Source of the DNA: Bradyrhizobium lablabi
GTDB lineage: Bacteria; Pseudomonadota; Alphaproteobacteria; Rhizobiales; Xanthobacteraceae
Length of the DNA: 64,000 nucleotides
Assembly: GCF_900141755.1 (NCBI RefSeq)
Contig: NZ_LT670844.1
Span: 7,846,000 to 7,909,999, forward strand
Direction of reading: 5' to 3'
The position numbers and the translations under genes were made by a program. Positions 35,583-43,777 of this stretch are shown here, one piece after another. The notes beneath the pieces were generated by a model. That model was given only the letters and a program-made list of their open reading frames with translations. It was not told the origin of the DNA and made no database searches. Positions within the stretch are counted from its first letter, which is position 1. Every line of letters starts with the position of its first letter.

Positions 35583-36314
35583 ATGGCAGACGGCAAGTGG
35601 ATTTCGTACCTCAGGGTCTCAACCGATCGGCAGGGCAAAAGCGGCCTTGGCCTCGAAGCGCAGCGCGCGGCTGTGGCCGATTATCTCAACGGCGGCCAGT
35701 GGAAACTGATCAAGGAATTTGTCGAGGTGGAAAGCGGAAAGCGGGCCGATCGGCCACAGCTCGAGGCTGCACTGGCTGCCTGCCGGCTGCACGGCGCAAA
35801 GCTCGTCATTGCCAAGCTTGATCGCCTATCGCGCGATGCTCACTTCCTACTCGGATTGGACAAGGCCGGCGTCGATTTCGTTGCGGCCGATATGCCGAAT
35901 GCCAACCGGCTCACGGTCGGAATCATGGCCATGGTGGCGGAGGAAGAGCGGCGCATGATCAGCGCCCGCACAAAGGCGGCATTGGCCGCCGCCAAGGCGC
36001 GCGGCACGAAGCTCGGCGGGCGTCGCCGGAAGGTGATCGGCATTAACGAACGTGGCCGGAAGATCTATGGCGAAGTGGTCCGCGGCTCTGCCGATGCCAT
36101 CGCCAAGGCTCAGGCGGCGATACAGCAGCGTGCGGACGCCAGGGCGGCCGACATCGGCCCGACCGTGAGAGCGTTGCAGGCAGCCGGGGCAGCGAGCCTG
36201 CGTGCCATCGCAGCGGGGCTCAATGCTCAAGGCATCCCGACGGCGCGCGGGCAGGGCACATGGTCCGCCAACCAGGTCGCGCGCGTCCTCGAGCGGCTGC
36301 AGGAGACCGCATGA
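35583..36314 (+). CDS. serine recombinase (resolvase/invertase family)
   Basis: 243 aa. The catalytic domain begins WISYLRVSTDRQGKSGLGLE with nucleophilic Ser13, followed by LVIAKLDRLSRD and the VGIMAMVAEEERRMISARTK E-helix region. The C-terminal part has a helix-turn-helix (GAASLRAIAAGLNAQGIPT then ARGQGTWSANQVARVLERLQ). It lacks the long zinc-ribbon C-terminus of large serine integrases, so it is more likely a resolvase or invertase that resolves dimers or flips a segment. It overlaps the next gene as ATGA. Confidence 0.87.
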   Translation: MADGKWISYLRVSTDRQGKSGLGLEAQRAAVADYLNGGQWKLIKEFVEVESGKRADRPQLEAALAACRLHGAKLVIAKLDRLSRDAHFLLGLDKAGVDFVAADMPNANRLTVGIMAMVAEEERRMISARTKAALAAAKARGTKLGGRRRKVIGINERGRKIYGEVVRGSADAIAKAQAAIQQRADARAADIGPTVRALQAAGAASLRAIAAGLNAQGIPTARGQGTWSANQVARVLERLQETA

Positions 36315-36688
36315 CGCCCCAAGAGCAGCAATGGCATTGGGGCGAGGGCACCAAGTACGCGATCGAAGGCATGAAGGCGCTCTTGCTGCTGAACGGCGGG
36401 GCCGCAATTGCGCTGTTGACGTTCATCGGAAGCCACGCGCCAAGCGGCTCCAACAAAACTCTAATCGCCCAGGCAATCGGAAATTCGCTGATTTCATTTG
36501 GTGTGGGAACGGTGAGCGCCGCGACGACGTTTGTTGCAGGCTACCTGACGCAGCTATATTACGGGAACGGAAGCACCAGCACGGCCATTCGATGGCACCA
36601 GCTAACCTATGTGCTGGTGATTGTCTGTGTGGCCGGTTTCATCGCCGGGGTTTATTTCGCCCGGAGTGCAGTGATCGCGAGCCTTTGA
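36311..36688 (+). CDS. small integral membrane protein
   Basis: 125 aa from the ATG at 36311, overlapping the recombinase stop by 4 bp. Three hydrophobic segments (around ALLLLNGGAAIALLTFIG, ISFGVGTVSAATTFVAGYL and LTYVLVIVCVAGFIAGVYFA). The N-terminus is Gln/Trp-rich and soluble. The size and topology would suit a holin, but no endolysin lies nearby, and a sensor or superinfection-exclusion role is equally possible. Confidence 0.7.
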   Translation: MTPQEQQWHWGEGTKYAIEGMKALLLLNGGAAIALLTFIGSHAPSGSNKTLIAQAIGNSLISFGVGTVSAATTFVAGYLTQLYYGNGSTSTAIRWHQLTYVLVIVCVAGFIAGVYFARSAVIASL

Positions 36689-36933
36689 CGTGGGCTGATT
36701 CGCCCGTGTGAAACCGCGACGGCGCGGCGAAGCGGCCTGAAACAGCCAGCGATCGGCACACGTCCGAAATTTATTTTCAGCTTCCCTCAACCCCGCTCAG
36801 CCTCGACCAACTCTGATTAGCCAATCGAGCCGCGCGCCAGCGGAGCGGTGCGCTCTTGCGTTAACACTTTGAGCCAGTTTCTTTGCTGAAACTCGGTTCA
36901 AACCTCGCGAAACCAGTGCGGCAACATCGAACA

Positions 36934-37293
36934 ATGAGCGCGCAACCTCAACCAGCAACCCGTAACCTCGGTGGACGGCCGCCCGGCATCAACCGGAGGC
37001 GCAAAGAGCTGGTCGATGGCTACGTCACAGCCCTCGGCGGGCCTGATCGCGTCACACCGCTGCAGATGGTGGAGATCGAGCGCGCCGCGGGGCTGACACT
37101 TCTCGCCCAGGAGATGCGCGCAAAGGCACTCCGGGGCGAGGATGTAGCGATTACCGACCTTACGCGCTTGGAGGGCACTCTCGACCGCGCCACCCGCCGC
37201 TTGGGCCTCAACATCGGCGCCGCCGCCCATCGCGAACCCGTCGCCGATCTGCAGTCATACCTGGCCAATAAGGCCGCCGGCGGTGGTCCATGA
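36934..37293 (+). CDS. terminase small-subunit-like protein
   Basis: 119 aa from the ATG at 36934. The N-terminus is basic (NLGGRPPGINRRRKELVDGY), with a following VTPLQMVEIERAAGLTLLAQ helix block. It sits directly before the large terminase-like gene with an ATGA overlap, the usual place of a small subunit. I know small proteins with GRPPG-type starts before terminases in rhizobial prophages, but the assignment is from position more than from fold. Confidence 0.55.
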   Translation: MSAQPQPATRNLGGRPPGINRRRKELVDGYVTALGGPDRVTPLQMVEIERAAGLTLLAQEMRAKALRGEDVAITDLTRLEGTLDRATRRLGLNIGAAAHREPVADLQSYLANKAAGGGP

Positions 37294-38777
37294 CGATCAC
37301 CCTCGCTGCAGCCATGCGCGACGTGAACTTGCTCGGGGCGCCATTTCAGGCGCCTTCCTTTTGGACGTGGCATACGGTCGCGAAGGTGATCAGCGGCGAA
37401 CCGCTTGACGAGCGAGAGGCCGCGCTATTCCGCGAATGCACCGGGCGAACGGAGCTCCCGAAGGGGCCGGTCAGCGATTTGACGCTGCTCGGCGGCCGGC
37501 GCACCGGCAAAGACCGGTTCATGTCCGCAACGGCGATTTTCCGCGCGGCATTGGCGGCGAAGTGGCAGGAGATCATGAGCGCGGGCGAAATGGCGACCGT
37601 GATCCTGCTCGGCGCCGACAAAAAACAGGCGAGGATCCTGCGGCGGTACTGCCAAGGCCTCCTCGAGGCTCCGATGATCAAGGCCTTGGTCTCGCGCGAC
37701 ACGGATGAGCAGATTGAATTTAAGAACGGCGCCGCCCTTGAGATCACGACAAACGACGCTGCACTTGTGCGCGGCCGAAGCGCGATCGCCGTGCTGGGTA
37801 CAGAGGTTTGTTTTTGGCAGACGGACGCCGCGTCCTCCTCGAGCGACGAGGAGGTTGTCGCCGCAGCCGAGCCCGGCATGGCCATGATCCCCGATGGCGG
37901 ATTGATGATTATGGCTTCCTCCGTCCACCGCAAGAAGGGCTACATGTACCGGCGGTGGAAAGAACTTCATGGTAACAACGAAGCCGAAGCCATCTGCTGG
38001 CTGGCACCAAGCCGCACGATGAATCCCGCCCTTCCTGAGAAGGTTGTGGCGAAGGCGATGAGCAAAGACCCCCAGCGGGCGGGAGCGGAATTCGGCTCCC
38101 AATGGCGCGACGACGTTTCCGATTTCATACCGCGTGAAGTCGTCGAGGCCGCGACAGACTTCGGTGTTCGAGAGCGAGCACCATTGCCTGACATGGACTA
38201 TGTTGCCTTCACGGACGCCGCCGGCGGTACCGGAAAGGACGCTTTCAGCCTCGCCATCGCCCATCGTGAGCGGGACGGCACAGCCGTCCTTGACTTCCTC
38301 CGCGAGCGCAAGCCTCGCTTCATCCCTGCCGCGGTCGTCAAGGAATACGCCGCGATTTTGAAGCTCTACCGCATCACCTCGATCCGGGGTGATCGATACA
38401 GCGCCGGCTGGAACGCCGACGAATGGGCGCGCGCCGGCATCAAGTATGAAGCGAGCGAACTTACAAAGTCGGAGCTCTATCTCGCGGCGCTGCCGATGCT
38501 GCTTTCCGGCCAGGTCCGCCTTCTGGACAATCAAACTCTCCGCGATCAGTTCGTCGGCCTTGAGCGCCGCGTGCACTCTACCGGCCGCGAAAGCGTAGAC
38601 GATAACGGCTCAGCATCCGCGAATGATGATTCCGCCAATGCCTGCGCTGGCGCGATCGTTCAGATATCCAGCGCTGCGGCGCCCCTCATCATCACTTCCG
38701 AATTCGCCGCGGAATTCGCGGCGCTGACGCGCAACATGAACTCACGTTCCAACCTCAACGCAATGAAAGGGCACTAA
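37290..38777 (+). CDS. terminase large-subunit-like protein
   Basis: 495 aa. N-terminal ATPase: Walker A-like GGRRTGKD (68-75), where the usual Ser/Thr after GK is Asp, and a strand with Glu172 (VLGTEVCFW) at the catalytic-Glu position. C-terminal RNase-H-like nuclease: FTDAAGGTGKDAFS (Asp309, Asp317) and GDRYSAGW (Asp368). Both domains of a DNA-packaging motor are thus present. It would package the element into capsids, which must come from a helper since none is encoded here. The altered Walker A leaves activity uncertain. Confidence 0.75.
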   Translation: MTITLAAAMRDVNLLGAPFQAPSFWTWHTVAKVISGEPLDEREAALFRECTGRTELPKGPVSDLTLLGGRRTGKDRFMSATAIFRAALAAKWQEIMSAGEMATVILLGADKKQARILRRYCQGLLEAPMIKALVSRDTDEQIEFKNGAALEITTNDAALVRGRSAIAVLGTEVCFWQTDAASSSSDEEVVAAAEPGMAMIPDGGLMIMASSVHRKKGYMYRRWKELHGNNEAEAICWLAPSRTMNPALPEKVVAKAMSKDPQRAGAEFGSQWRDDVSDFIPREVVEAATDFGVRERAPLPDMDYVAFTDAAGGTGKDAFSLAIAHRERDGTAVLDFLRERKPRFIPAAVVKEYAAILKLYRITSIRGDRYSAGWNADEWARAGIKYEASELTKSELYLAALPMLLSGQVRLLDNQTLRDQFVGLERRVHSTGRESVDDNGSASANDDSANACAGAIVQISSAAAPLIITSEFAAEFAALTRNMNSRSNLNAMKGH

Positions 38778-38779
38778 CA

Positions 38780-39136
38780 ATGTCGACATACGATCACGAA
38801 GGCCGCCGAAACGAAGACCGCGAAGGCCGCCGCAACTCCGCCAAGGATAACGAAGGCGGTTCGGGCCTCAAGGAGGTGATGGCACTCCTCATGGAAAAGC
38901 TCAGTGATGAAGAATTCAACGAATTCATGCAGAGGTTCGGCGGATATTTTGGTGCAAGCAAGGGTGCCTTGGGCGCCGACGATCCCGCCCCGTTCAGGGG
39001 CATGCAGCCCGGCGGCAAACGATTTGGCGAGGACGCGATGCGGGCAGCGATCGCCGACGCGCGGTCGACGTCTTACTCGAAATTCGAGGAACACCGGAAG
39101 AGCCTCGGGCTTCGCCGGATCCGCGTGCTTGGCTAA
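38780..39136 (+). CDS. hypothetical protein, possibly structural or regulatory accessory
   Basis: 118 aa. The N-terminus carries a short imperfect repeat (HEGRRNEDREGRRNSAKD). A helical middle (KEVMALLMEKLSDEEFNEFM) and a disordered C-terminus rich in Asp/Gly follow. It starts 2 bp after the terminase stop. No homologous family comes to mind. Confidence 0.6.
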   Translation: MSTYDHEGRRNEDREGRRNSAKDNEGGSGLKEVMALLMEKLSDEEFNEFMQRFGGYFGASKGALGADDPAPFRGMQPGGKRFGEDAMRAAIADARSTSYSKFEEHRKSLGLRRIRVLG

Positions 39137-39189
39137 CGCCACAGACGCCGGCGCCTGGCGTGACGCCGAAACTTTGAGGAGCAAGACCT

Positions 39190-39873
39190 ATGGCACTTCT
39201 GCGCATGGCCACCAGCAAATCCGCGCCACCACCGCCACGCTCGCCGGAACGCGTCGCGCTCGCCGCGGCGATCGAGCGCCACACCGCTGCAGTGCGCGAA
39301 CACGACGCCACCACGCGGGCGCTCGACGAAGCCAAAGCCCGCATCTACCACGACGGCAACCAGGCGGAGGCCGTCGAGAAGGCAAAAGCGGCCGTCGAGA
39401 ATGCGAAAGCGAACGCCGCAAAGCACATGACCGAGAGCTTGCTTGGAAAGGCAGGCGAGGCGCCGGTCAGCATCCAGGAAGCCCGGCGCGCGCTGCAGGA
39501 TGCAGAGGACGAATTAGAAGCCTTGAAGGCGGTGGAAGCCACGTTGCAAACACGTCTTACGGCTTGCACCAGCGAGCTCGACTGGGCGAAGCGTCACCTG
39601 CGGGACCGCGTCCGCGACGTTGTGAGCTCTGAGCCTGGCATTCGAAATCTGCTCACCAAATTCGAAGCTGCCAAGAAAGACTTAGAGCAGCGCCACCTCG
39701 ATCTGCGGTGGTTCTCACGGCAGTTTATGATTCCTGATGAATTCAAGAACTGGGATCTCGAGGGCATTCGGCATGAGCCTCAACCCAACGCGCTGTCAGA
39801 GCTGACTGCGCCCTGGGCGGCGGCCCTCGAGCAGCTGGCCGTCGACGCCGACACGCCGTTGCCGGCGAGCTGA
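39190..39873 (+). CDS. coiled-coil hypothetical protein
   Basis: 227 aa, preceded by GAGGAG. Long heptad regions (about residues 20-160; rich in Ala, Glu, Lys, e.g. AVEKAKAAVENAKANAAKHM and QDAEDELEALKAVEATLQTR) make it a rod-like protein. The C-terminal 60 residues contain WFSRQFMIPDEFKNWDLEGI. In phages such proteins act as scaffolding or tail-assembly factors, but there is no sign of which. Confidence 0.65.
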   Translation: MALLRMATSKSAPPPPRSPERVALAAAIERHTAAVREHDATTRALDEAKARIYHDGNQAEAVEKAKAAVENAKANAAKHMTESLLGKAGEAPVSIQEARRALQDAEDELEALKAVEATLQTRLTACTSELDWAKRHLRDRVRDVVSSEPGIRNLLTKFEAAKKDLEQRHLDLRWFSRQFMIPDEFKNWDLEGIRHEPQPNALSELTAPWAAALEQLAVDADTPLPAS

Positions 39874-39915
39874 TCAGAATGGAGCGCGTGTTTGGGAAAG
39901 CATTAGCGCTCCTGT

Positions 39916-39939
39916 CCTCGCGCTACGCATTGCGCGAGG
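39916..39939. terminator. perfect hairpin after the coiled-coil gene
   Basis: CCTCGCGC (39916-39923) pairs with GCGCGAGG (39932-39939) around an 8-base loop, 43 bp after the stop at 39873. There is no T-run, so factor-independent termination is doubtful; it may separate the packaging genes from the secreted-protein genes. Confidence 0.4.
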
Positions 39940-40130
39940 CGCGACCTATTCGGCGAGTGGCGCGATACCAAGTAACCCCGAACGTCGGCGCGAGCGTACC
40001 GAAAATCTCGCGCTCGGTGGCCGACAAAGTTGGTGAAGGGCGGTGTCCATGACGACCTTCATCATTGCCCGCCGCCGCGGACGACGTAACGGCGGCGGGC
40101 AACTATCCAGTCCAACCGAAGGAAACCAAC

Positions 40131-40316
40131 ATGCGAATCTCAGTCGCCTGCTCAATCGCTATCGTCGCGTCGCTTCTGCAGTTTGCGCCGTGCATCGCCG
40201 CTGAACCTTGCGCGATCGGCGTCGCCGCGGTCGGCGCATGCCAGATTGGGCAGCATCCGAAGTCGGAGCGTCGCGCTGTTCATCCGCGCCATCGAGCGAT
40301 GGAGAAGCGAAAGTGA
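40131..40316 (+). CDS. short secreted peptide, 61 aa
   Basis: Starts with AAGGAAACC before the ATG and carries a signal peptide (MRISVACSIAIVASLLQFAP then CIAAEPC). Three cysteines lie in the first 40 residues and the tail is basic. It ends in a GTGA overlap with the next gene, so the two are translated together. No homologue known to me. Confidence 0.55.
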   Translation: MRISVACSIAIVASLLQFAPCIAAEPCAIGVAAVGACQIGQHPKSERRAVHPRHRAMEKRK

Positions 40317-41440
40317 AAAAACATCTCGCAATCTCGCTCGCGGCCGCGCTATGCGCGACACCGGCGCTCGCTCAGACGTCGCCGAACCTGACATTCGGCC
40401 AGGTCCTCACCCCCGCGCAGTGGAATTCGATTCTGGCCGGAAAACAGGACGTCCTCAGTTACAACCCGTTGAACGTCGCCGGCGGCGTGATGCTCGGTCG
40501 GCTGGTGACGGTGGCCCCGCCTTTCGGAACGACGGCTGGATTTAATCTTGCGCCGGGGACGACGCCGCCAAGCCCCGTCAATGGCGACATGTGGGTGACC
40601 GCGGCCGGCATCTTTGCTCAGGTCAACGGCGTGACGGTCGGGCCGCTCGGCGGCGCCTCGTCGGCCAGCTTTGCGGCAACGCAGCCACTAGCTGTTACGT
40701 TCCCGGGCGGCGTGACGACCTACGCGCTCAATTTCAATTCGTCGCTGTTGAAGGATGGCAGCAATAATCTCGGGATCAATCTCGCCAATCCGAACACCTG
40801 GACGGCGACGCAGACCTTTCCTGCCGCCAGCATTACGAACAGCGAGCTTGCTAATTCGTCGATCACCATCGGCAGCACCAACGTTGCTCTTGGCGGCACG
40901 GCGGCAACGATCGCCGGGCTGACGCTGACTGCACCGAACCTCGGCGCTGCGACCGCGACCACGATCAACAAGCTGACGATCACGCCACCGGCTACCGGAT
41001 CGACACTGACGATCGCCGACGGAAAGACATATGTCGTCAACAATTCGATCACGCTTGCTGGCACCGACAACACGACATGGACCGGCGCCGGCGTAAATAT
41101 GACGCTGGCCGCACTCAACATCGCCGATCAAGTATTGACCGGCGGAGCGAACGTCACGGCGCAATCGCAATCGACCGGCAACATCACGGTGGACTGCGGC
41201 TCACGGCCGATCCAGACCATCACCAACAACGGCGCCTACACGATCACGGCACCATCCAACGATGGTTTCTGCCTGCTCAAGGTCACGAACGGTGCTTCGG
41301 CTGGCGCCACAACATTCACGGGCTTTTCGGTCGGCACCAACACCGGGGACGGCCTGACCACCACGAACGGCAACAAGTTCGTTATCTCGATCATCCGTGC
41401 CGGTGGTGATTCAACATATTCTGTGAAGGCCCTCCAATGA
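40313..41440 (+). CDS. signal-peptide-bearing tail-fibre-like protein
   Basis: 375 aa from the GTG at 40313, with GGAGAAG before it. The first 21 residues are a signal peptide (KKHLAISLAAALCATPALAQ). The body is Thr/Ala/Asn-rich beta repeats of phage tail-fibre type: LTFGQVLTPAQWNSILAGKQ is like the receptor-binding fibre starts in rhizobial prophages, and NPNTWTATQTFPAASITNSE and LTITPPATGSTLTIADGKTY are fibre-like modules. A tail fibre normally needs no signal peptide, so this one should be secreted by the host cell rather than assembled on a virion. It overlaps both neighbours. Confidence 0.65.
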   Translation: MKKHLAISLAAALCATPALAQTSPNLTFGQVLTPAQWNSILAGKQDVLSYNPLNVAGGVMLGRLVTVAPPFGTTAGFNLAPGTTPPSPVNGDMWVTAAGIFAQVNGVTVGPLGGASSASFAATQPLAVTFPGGVTTYALNFNSSLLKDGSNNLGINLANPNTWTATQTFPAASITNSELANSSITIGSTNVALGGTAATIAGLTLTAPNLGAATATTINKLTITPPATGSTLTIADGKTYVVNNSITLAGTDNTTWTGAGVNMTLAALNIADQVLTGGANVTAQSQSTGNITVDCGSRPIQTITNNGAYTITAPSNDGFCLLKVTNGASAGATTFTGFSVGTNTGDGLTTTNGNKFVISIIRAGGDSTYSVKALQ

Positions 41441-42300
41441 GGCCAGCGATCATCCTGCGGAGTGCGGTTGCCGCCTGCCTGCTGCTTGGCGTCGTAGCCG
41501 CAAGGGCTCAAATCTTTGCCCCGCCCTATGTGAATTTTGCATCGGGAACGCCGCTGTCTTGCTCTGGCGGCACGCACACAGTAGTTAGCGGGCACGATGT
41601 CTATACATTCACGGCCAGCGGCACACTGACGTGCACGGGCAGCGGAACAGCGAACTATCTCGTCGTGGCGGGCGGGGGCGGGGGCGACATCAGCGGGGGT
41701 GGCGCTGGCGGTCTGTTGACTGGAGCCACTTTGCTATCCGCAGGCAGCTACGTGATTACGGTTGGCAACGGTGGATTGGGGGCGACGGCATCAAATAATG
41801 CTACGAGCGGAGGTAACTCATCACTCGGCGCGCTCGTCACTGCGGTAGGAGGTGGGCGCGGTATTAGTTCTATCGCATCTGTTAGCGGTGGTTCTGGCGG
41901 TGGTGGCTATAGTAGCGGTGGCGGTGCGGGCGCGGCAGGAACGGCGGGGCAGGGTAATGCTGGAGGCAACAGCGGCGCTTCACAAAATGCAGGCGGTGGC
42001 GGCGGCTGTGGGGCGGTCGGTAGTAATGGTGGCCCCGGAACAACAGGGACGGGCGGCAATGGTGGTGCGGGATGCTCATCATCGATTAGTGGTTCCGCCG
42101 TTACCTATGCAGGTGGTGGCGGTGGTGCTGCCAACACAACACCGGGCAGTGGCGGTTCTGGTGGGGGTGGTGCGGCTGGCGCGTCGTCTGGAACATCTGG
42201 CACGGCGAACACGGGTGGCGGCGGCGGCGGCATTTTTACAGCCTACGCGCCGAGCGGCGGCAATGGCGGCTCCGGCATCATCATCGCCAGGGTGAACTAA
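41437..42300 (+). CDS. secreted glycine-rich tail-tip-like protein
   Basis: 287 aa, starting in an ATGA overlap with the fibre-like gene. A signal peptide (MRPAIILRSAVAACLLLGVV then AARAQ) precedes a short domain with GTHTVVSGHDVYTFTASGTL. From residue 75 on it is Gly/Ser/Ala repeats (LVVAGGGGGDISGGGAGGLL; GNGGAGCSSSISG; GNGGSGIIIARVN). This is the polyglycine-II fold of phage fibre tips such as T4-type gp38-like adhesins and the PF21722-type glycine-rich domain. The export signal is the odd part. The base sequence is highly repetitive. Confidence 0.65.
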   Translation: MRPAIILRSAVAACLLLGVVAARAQIFAPPYVNFASGTPLSCSGGTHTVVSGHDVYTFTASGTLTCTGSGTANYLVVAGGGGGDISGGGAGGLLTGATLLSAGSYVITVGNGGLGATASNNATSGGNSSLGALVTAVGGGRGISSIASVSGGSGGGGYSSGGGAGAAGTAGQGNAGGNSGASQNAGGGGGCGAVGSNGGPGTTGTGGNGGAGCSSSISGSAVTYAGGGGGAANTTPGSGGSGGGGAAGASSGTSGTANTGGGGGGIFTAYAPSGGNGGSGIIIARVN

Positions 42301-42469
42301 CTAGTCCCTGATACGGCTCAGCGCGCGCCATATTGGGCCTGAACGTTTCCGGGCCCTTTGGTGCTCGTACCGTTCGATGAGCCGACGAATCGCCAGGCGT
42401 AACCGCTTCAGCAGATGGCTCACGACGTGTCCCCTTGCGCCGGGCCGAAAACGAATCAACGAAGAGCAA

Positions 42470-42613
42470 ATGCCGGCGCGTTTCCCAGCGGGAACGCTTG
42501 CTCGGATCGATGCTGTTTTGGATTCAGAGACCAACGAAAAGCGGGCCGATCTGGTCCGCGAAGCGGTCGAGCGTGAGCTCAAGCGCCGCGAATCGAAGAA
42601 GCAGCGCAAGTAG
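42470..42613 (+). CDS. ribbon-helix-helix (CopG/Arc-type) regulator, short
   Basis: 47 aa from the ATG at 42470; longer readings upstream have no ribosome site. The pattern PARFPAGTLARIDAVLDSET followed by KRADLVREAVERELKRRE is the beta-strand, helix, helix of CopG-like repressors. It probably regulates the accessory genes around it. Confidence 0.55.
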   Translation: MPARFPAGTLARIDAVLDSETNEKRADLVREAVERELKRRESKKQRK

Positions 42614-42657
42614 CCGCTCAGGCCTGCAGCTGCGGACGGTCAAAGGATGAACCGTCG

Positions 42658-43176
42658 CTATTTGCCCTCGACCATTCGAACGACGCAGATTAGCTCCTGT
42701 TCCGCCGACAATCGGTTGTGCGGATAGTCGGAAGCGCAGAAAACTGGCGACACCCTTGCTTTGACGAGTTCGCGGATTCGCGCGCAATCCGTCTCCGAAA
42801 ATCCTTTGCAATAGTCAGGTGTCGGCGGCGTCCGCTGCGTTCCGCATGCAATGTCGGCGAGCGCGCCGGCTGCCGACCGCGGCGGCGCGTAGAGAACCGG
42901 CCCGAGACCGCCAGTCTGGTCGCGATAGTGGCCGCGACAGTCGAACCATAGGACGCGGAGGTTTTCGGGATTGTATCCGGCGCCCTCGACAAAGTAGACA
43001 AAGGCGTCAGCAGTGCCGTTACTGTAGTGATTGATCGAATTTAGGTCGATCTTGTAGACCGCACCATTATCGGCCTCGACACTTCTCCAATTCCATTGAT
43101 GGTCCAGCGCCGACGCAGTTGTGACCGTCATAAGAAGTGCCACCGCGGCCACCAACCAGCCAATAAATATTTTCAT
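42658..43176 (-). CDS. exported hypothetical protein
   Basis: 172 aa from the ATG at 43176, where a signal peptide begins (MKIFIGWLVAAVALLMTVTT then ASA). The mature part has WNWRSVEADNGAVYKIDLNS, a GAGYNPENLRVLWFDCRGHY block and six cysteines, suggesting disulfide stability in the periplasm. It is transcribed against the main gene direction of the element, as cargo genes often are. No family recognised. Confidence 0.65.
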   Translation of the reverse strand: MKIFIGWLVAAVALLMTVTTASALDHQWNWRSVEADNGAVYKIDLNSINHYSNGTADAFVYFVEGAGYNPENLRVLWFDCRGHYRDQTGGLGPVLYAPPRSAAGALADIACGTQRTPPTPDYCKGFSETDCARIRELVKARVSPVFCASDYPHNRLSAEQELICVVRMVEGK

Positions 43177-43273
43177 GAAATGCCCCAAAATAATCAGGGC
43201 ATGATTCCGCAACCGGGGCGGGAGGGCAAGTATGCAGTGATGATACGCCGTCTGGCCTACCGACCGTCCTCGG

Positions 43274-43462
43274 TCATTTGCCTTTTACCTTCAGCCCGAT
43301 CTCGACCAGGCGGCGGATTGCTTCCGGGCGGCCGGGCAAATCGGATTGTTGCCGGCGCCAATCGTCCAGTTGTTTCGCCATATGCGGTTGCACACGGACC
43401 AGGACGGGCTCTCCGGTGGCCGCGGCTCGTTTCTTTGGCGATTTCGTGATTGATTTGCTCAT
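43274..43462 (-). CDS. ribbon-helix-helix DNA-binding protein
   Basis: 62 aa. A basic tail (SKSITKSPKKRAAATG) is followed by a strand (PVLVRVQPHMAKQLDDWRR) and two helices (LPGRPEAIRRLVEIGLKVKG), a clear RHH fold. Proteins of this kind are repressors, often of toxin-antitoxin or mobile-element control; no toxin gene is adjacent. Confidence 0.75.
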   Translation of the reverse strand: MSKSITKSPKKRAAATGEPVLVRVQPHMAKQLDDWRRQQSDLPGRPEAIRRLVEIGLKVKGK

Positions 43463-43543
43463 GAGGTCATGATATCACGAAATCAAGCCGGGGCAAGGGT
43501 GCAACCTCGCCGCCGGCTCTAACCCCGAGCAAGGATTTACCCC

Positions 43544-43774
43544 ATGCCCAAGGCTACAGGCGTGTTTATCACGCAACGGACAGGCACGTCCGAATTTCTG
43601 ATCACCGTTAACCGTCTGAGAATATCGCAGCTGCTACGCGATCCCTTCGTCGCGGCCGCTTTCAAGGCCACGGAAGAAGACGACGGGCTTGCGCCGGCCC
43701 TGGTCGAGGTCGACCGACCCAAGACCCTCGACGGCGGCGCCGCCGAGCACATTCTCGCGATGGCGGAGGTTTGA
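43544..43774 (+). CDS. small hypothetical protein
   Basis: 76 aa, beginning MPKATGVFITQRTGTSEFLI, with an acidic C-terminal half. It ends 3 bp before the next gene and is probably co-transcribed with it. Nothing in it is recognisable. Confidence 0.5.
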   Translation: MPKATGVFITQRTGTSEFLITVNRLRISQLLRDPFVAAAFKATEEDDGLAPALVEVDRPKTLDGGAAEHILAMAEV

Positions 43775-43777
43775 GTT

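Noticed and set aside
41852..42295. Val/Ala/Arg-rich frame inside the glycine-rich protein gene
   Set aside because: Frame shadow of GGT/GGC repeats; the signal peptide and ATGA overlap support the other frame.
43274..43774. Toxin-antitoxin pair (RHH protein plus small neighbour)
   Set aside because: The RHH protein is divergent from, not co-transcribed with, the 76-aa protein, and that protein shows no toxin motif.
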